64,000 nucleotides of DNA from UQRS01 sp964481575 (lineage in GTDB: Bacteria > Bacillota > Clostridia > Oscillospirales > Acutalibacteraceae): the NCBI GenBank assembly GCA_964481575.1, contig CAYZTR010000002.1, positions 61,476 to 125,475 of the forward strand, given 5' to 3'. The notes beneath the pieces were generated by a model. That model was given only the letters and a program-made list of their open reading frames with translations. It searched no databases and was not told the DNA's origin. Positions 61,331-64,000 of the stretch are shown in pieces. Position 1 is the stretch's first letter, and every line of letters starts with the position of its first letter. Made by a program: the position numbers and the translations under genes.

Positions 61331-61825
61331 CTATTCCTCGCCGGCATCAGCGGTTACAGTGGTGCCATTTCCAACCTCCGCGTAACTGTCGCTGCCAGTT
61401 TTAATGTAAACTGTTTGACTGCGCAGCTTCTTTTGCATGCCAATATTGGCAGCCTCCTGCTCAATATTGCTGTAGGACACCAGCGCCTCCAGTTGGATCT
61501 CCAAAGCGGTGTGCTCGCTCTTGACCTGATTCAGGGTAGCTTTGGCAGTCTCGATTTGGGTGCTAACTTCGGTGATCTGGGCCCGCATAAATAAAAATGC
61601 AAGAACCAGCAGGATTACTACAGTGGCAGCTGCAGCCGCCCGCAGCCTGGCATAAAGCGCCTCCTTCTGTCGCCGCAGAGCGCCGGCCTTGCCATTCAAC
61701 GTGGGAAGCTTGATGATTTCTGCCTTTTCCTCCCTGTCCCGCGCTTCTTTGGGCAGGAACATATCAAAATTATGCGCCAGATTTTGGGTATAATACTTGG
61801 TGTTGTTCACCGGACTGGTATACAA
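61331..61825 (-). CDS. ftsL: FtsL-like septum protein
   Basis: A small bitopic protein that joins FtsQ and FtsB in the divisome. A charged cytoplasmic N-terminus (1-70) is followed by one membrane segment (about 67-87, ATVVILLVLAFLFM) and an extracellular coiled coil (QITEVSTQIETAKATLNQVKSEH...LEIQLEALV). The length is about 164 residues. The TTG at 61825 is preferred, 8 bases after GGAGG. Sequence conservation is weak, as usual for FtsL; position after rsmH supports the call. Confidence 0.85.
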   Translation of the reverse strand: MYTSPVNNTKYYTQNLAHNFDMFLPKEARDREEKAEIIKLPTLNGKAGALRRQKEALYARLRAAAAATVVILLVLAFLFMRAQITEVSTQIETAKATLNQVKSEHTALEIQLEALVSYSNIEQEAANIGMQKKLRSQTVYIKTGSDSYAEVGNGTTVTADAGEE

Positions 61826-61882
61826 GTTTCCCACCTCCTTAGAATTGGAATCATTCGCTGTCTGTATCCATCCATTGCAGCC

Positions 61883-62821
61883 TTACCGATCCGTTAAAAC
61901 CTCCAGCTTTCGGACAGCGCGCAGCTTTGCACTGCGGCTGCGCGGATTCTCCTCCAGCTCAGCAGCAGACGGCACAACCGGGTGCCGCAGTTCCAGTTTG
62001 GCCCGGGGCTGCTTCCCGCAAATGCAGACCGGGAAATCCGGCGGACAGGTGCAACCGGTGCAAAAGGCGGCAAATTGCCGCTTCACCAGCCTGTCCTCCA
62101 ATGAATGAAAGGTAATTACTGCTAAAACGCCGCCGGGATTCAATAACGAAAAGGCTTTCTGCAAAGCCGTCTCCAGTACGTCCAGTTCTCCATTAACAGC
62201 AATCCGCAGTGCCTGGAAGCATTTGCGTGCCGGATGCCCATCCCGTCTGGCCGCTGACGGAACCGCCCGGCAGATCAGATCTGCCAGCTGCCCGGTGGTC
62301 AGAATAGGAGTTTGCTCCCGCTCGGTAACAATTTTATTGGCAATTCGAAAGGCGAATTTTTCTTCGCTGTAATTACGAAAAATATCGGTCAGGGTCTGGA
62401 CATCCGCCGTGGATACCAGGTCGGCAGCTGTAGGGCCGCTTTGGGACATTCGCATGTCCAGCGGCGCATCTTCCCGGTAAGAAAATCCTCGGGCGCCATT
62501 GTCCAGCTGATAGGAGGAAACCCCCAGATCCAGCAGCACACCATCCGCACCGGAAATTCCCAAGTCCAAAAGCACAGTATCCATCTGACAGAAGTTGGAC
62601 TGGATCACCCGGGCCGGATATCCGGCCAGCCTCTGGGCGGCTACTGCCACCGCATCCGGATCCTGATCCAGTGCAATAAGCTGCCCGGTGGTCAGGCGTT
62701 TGGCAATCTCCCGGGAATGCCCGGCGCCGCCTGCCGTTCCGTCTACATAAATACCAGCGGGGTCAATATCCAGAGCCGCAATGGCCTCCTCCAGCAAAAC
62801 CGATTTATGGACAAACTCCAT
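61883..62821 (-). CDS. rsmH: 16S rRNA (cytosine-N4)-methyltransferase RsmH
   Basis: Methylates C1402 of 16S rRNA. HKSVLLEEAIAAL is the N-terminal motif, and VDGTAGGAGHSREIAKRL the SAM-binding loop. LLDLGVSSYQLDNGARGFSYREDAPLDMRM is the family signature, and ITFHSLEDRLVKR lies near the end. The length is 312 residues. Its ATG overlaps the mraZ stop by one base (TAATG). Confidence 0.97.
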   Translation of the reverse strand: MEFVHKSVLLEEAIAALDIDPAGIYVDGTAGGAGHSREIAKRLTTGQLIALDQDPDAVAVAAQRLAGYPARVIQSNFCQMDTVLLDLGISGADGVLLDLGVSSYQLDNGARGFSYREDAPLDMRMSQSGPTAADLVSTADVQTLTDIFRNYSEEKFAFRIANKIVTEREQTPILTTGQLADLICRAVPSAARRDGHPARKCFQALRIAVNGELDVLETALQKAFSLLNPGGVLAVITFHSLEDRLVKRQFAAFCTGCTCPPDFPVCICGKQPRAKLELRHPVVPSAAELEENPRSRSAKLRAVRKLEVLTDR

Positions 62822-63243
62822 TAAAAACCCAACTCCTCCAGCAGAGCGGCAATCTCCTCGGGAGAGATGGCCTCCTGATCCGCCCGCAGCGCAGTCTCAT
62901 CCCAAAGCTCGGCATGATCCTCCATGCCGATAAAGGCCACATCCTTATCCAGCTTGGCAAAAACCCGCAGTTCTTCCGGGATGATGACCCGGCCGGTGGC
63001 ATCATAGGTCAGCTGTGCCGCCGTAGGAAAAATGAATCTCCTGACAAGCTGCGCCTTAGATTTGGGCAACAGCCGCAGCTGCTCCGACAGCCGCTTCCAC
63101 TCCTCCTGAGAGTAAATGGAGAGACAACAGCTGCCGGTCAAATTTTTGCAGATAAAAAAGTTGTCACCCAACTCCTCCCGGAGCTTGGCTGGGATAAATA
63201 CCCGCCCCTTCTTATCCATTGCATAAGAATAAGTACCATACAT
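62821..63243 (-). CDS. mraZ: Transcriptional regulator MraZ
   Basis: A DNA-binding ring protein related to AbrB that controls the division cluster. Two MraZ repeats are visible: YGTYSYAMDKKGRVFIPAKLREEL, and ATGRVIIPEELRVFAKLDKDV. The length is 140 residues. It is the first gene of the cluster, and direct repeats typical of MraZ sites lie just upstream, so it should control its own operon. Confidence 0.96.
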   Translation of the reverse strand: MYGTYSYAMDKKGRVFIPAKLREELGDNFFICKNLTGSCCLSIYSQEEWKRLSEQLRLLPKSKAQLVRRFIFPTAAQLTYDATGRVIIPEELRVFAKLDKDVAFIGMEDHAELWDETALRADQEAISPEEIAALLEELGF

Positions 63244-63282
63244 GCCTGTGTCTCACCTCTTTTCGGAAGAACTGGGATCTAT

Positions 63283-63331
63283 TTAGCCACTATTAGACTT
63301 AAATATGGAGAAATTAGCCACAATTAGCCAC
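63283..63331 (-). promoter_or_regulatory. MraZ-type boxes upstream of mraZ
   Basis: GTGGCTAA occurs three times on the minus strand, at 63283-63290, 63314-63321 and 63324-63331; a degenerate copy AGTCTAA lies near 63293. Starts differ by about 10 or 31 bases, that is, whole helical turns. MraZ is known to bind closely spaced GTGG-type direct repeats. They lie between the promoter and the ATG. Confidence 0.72.
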
Positions 63332-63337
63332 AACGTC

Positions 63338-63366
63338 ATTATAACGGCAGAAAGAATAAAAAGCAA
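63338..63366 (-). promoter_or_regulatory. Promoter of the division cluster
   Basis: TTGCTT (63361-63366), a 17-base spacer and TATAAT (63338-63343) on the minus strand, ending 7 bases before the first MraZ-type box. Confidence 0.75.
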
Positions 63367-63576
63367 GGGGTTGACATAAAAATTTTACGCGGATTTCCGG
63401 ATTATTTTTTTAAAATAGTGGTTTCAAAAATTAGAACCACAACATCTTGTGCTGCTTGTCAATTTCTGTCAAAAGCCGGAAACCATTTAACACATACAAA
63501 AAGTAACTTTGTAAACGGCTGTCGTTTCTGGAAGATCCAGGTCGGTTTTCGGTTGTGAAACGCTGCAGCCTTACCA

Positions 63577-63625
63577 AAGAAAAAACACGCCATCCTACAG
63601 GTTTTGTCACCTGCAGGATGGCGTG
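63577..63625 (-). terminator. Intrinsic terminator, minus strand
   Basis: CACGCCATCCT-AGG/CCT-AGGATGGCGTG stem (63586-63625) followed on the minus strand by TTTTTTCTTT. It insulates the mraZ promoter from a transcript coming from beyond the right edge. Confidence 0.82.
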
Positions 63626-63727
63626 CCGTCTTCTAACTGACAGAAAAAGAAAAGGCAGCCCCAAAATGGCAGTGAGCCATAAGGAAACATTGAAGAAAAT
63701 ATGACTTTTCCAGGTAAAGGGAAAATC

Positions 63728-63771
63728 AAAAAACTCTATGAGATTGAGAAATCAGTCACATAGAGTTTTTT
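63728..63771. terminator. Hairpin/bidirectional terminator-like element
   Basis: AAAAAACTCTATG/CATAGAGTTTTTT, a 13-bp stem with an 18-base loop and T-runs on both strands. Confidence 0.6.
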
Positions 63772-63870
63772 TCGGAAATATGCCGATTCGTCTTTTCAGC
63801 GTTTTGCAGAAACGTACAGCCGTTCCGAAGGGGCGATCTCAGGGATTGGGGATATGTCACCAATAAGCAT

Positions 63871-63929
63871 TTAGAGGATTTCCCGTTACCGTGAAATCCT
63901 CTAAAATACGCAATCTTACGGAAGATTGC
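63871..63929. repeat. Two adjacent hairpins
   Basis: TTAGAGGATTTC/GAAATCCTCTAA (63871-63904) and GCAATCTT/AAGATTGC with an ACGG loop (63910-63929). The second runs into TATTTT on the minus strand and may be the terminator of the gene entering from the right. Apart from these hairpins, 63367-63942 shows no gene. Confidence 0.6.
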
Positions 63930-63942
63930 ATTGCTTGCGAAT

Positions 63943-64000
63943 TTAAAAATCTTGTTTTTTCGTCAGCTTCATAAAATTATCCCGCTTGACTTTAATAATA
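63943..64000 (-). CDS. Possible last 18 codons of a gene beyond the right edge
   Basis: On the minus strand one frame reads IIKVKRDNFMKLTKKQDF and then TAA at 63943, with a hairpin just downstream. It has the look of a basic protein C-terminus but is too short to identify. It may be chance. Confidence 0.3.
   Translation of the reverse strand, partial: IIKVKRDNFMKLTKKQDF

Overview
The window looks like chromosome from a Gram-positive, endospore-forming, anaerobic clostridium, most likely of the Oscillospiraceae/Ruminococcaceae type. Evidence: sigE with spoIIGA, a PASTA-bearing SpoVD/FtsI-type penicillin-binding protein, a DNPR-type (meso-diaminopimelate) MurE, ThyX in place of ThyA near tmk, the ylxM-ffh-rpsP-khpA-rimM-trmD order, and a cohesin protein ending in a NPKTGD sorting signal. 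The family assignment is inference. Most genes lie on the minus strand. The window has no rRNA genes, no CRISPR array and no recognisable transposase or phage gene.

Layout. 1-4.7 kb: 5' part of alaS, a class B PBP, an unusual array of small hairpins and tRNA-Pro(CGG). 4.7-10.2 kb: a U32-family tRNA-hydroxylation protein, mltG, a 35-residue Cys-rich ORF, and a thymidylate/folate operon (thyX-tmk-DJ-1-fthC). 10.4-17 kb: PRPP synthetase, two FAD oxidoreductases, a GT4 glycosyltransferase and a transglutaminase-like lipoprotein. 17.4-21.7 kb: rpmG-secE-nusG-rplK-rplA-[L10 leader]-rplJ-rplL. 21.7-24.8 kb: spoIIGA-sigE, an amidohydrolase and an Rrf2 regulator. 24.8-27.9 kb: copper operon csoR-copA with visible CsoR-type operators and a possible separate CopZ product. 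28-31 kb: a DNA-entry-type nuclease with a partner gene, a cohesin surface protein and tRNA-Leu(UAA). 31.3-37.5 kb: ptsH-uvrC and the ylxM-ffh-rpsP-khpA / rimM-trmD group. 37.7-49.5 kb: peptide-binding lipoprotein, mscL, radical SAM, exonuclease, typA, EamA transporter, fba, prmA-prfB and a GH2 glycosidase. 50-63.4 kb: division and cell wall cluster (mraZ-rsmH-ftsL-PBP-murE-mraY-ftsW-murG-murA-ftsQ, then ftsZ). 63.4-64 kb: non-coding hairpins and possibly the last codons of a further gene.

Promoters are unusually readable. Many genes have a TTGACA-like element, a 16-18 base spacer and TATAAT, often preceded by TGG (extended -10). Intrinsic terminators separate most units. The items most worth a second look are the polarity-switching hairpin array beside tRNA-Pro, SecE carrying a long multi-membrane-segment N-terminal domain, CopA with a C-terminal HMA domain that has its own ribosome binding site, the tiny Cys-rich membrane peptide, the MraZ-like boxes, the CsoR-like operators, and prfB without its programmed frameshift. 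No single novel multi-gene system is evident; most of the window is conserved core genome.
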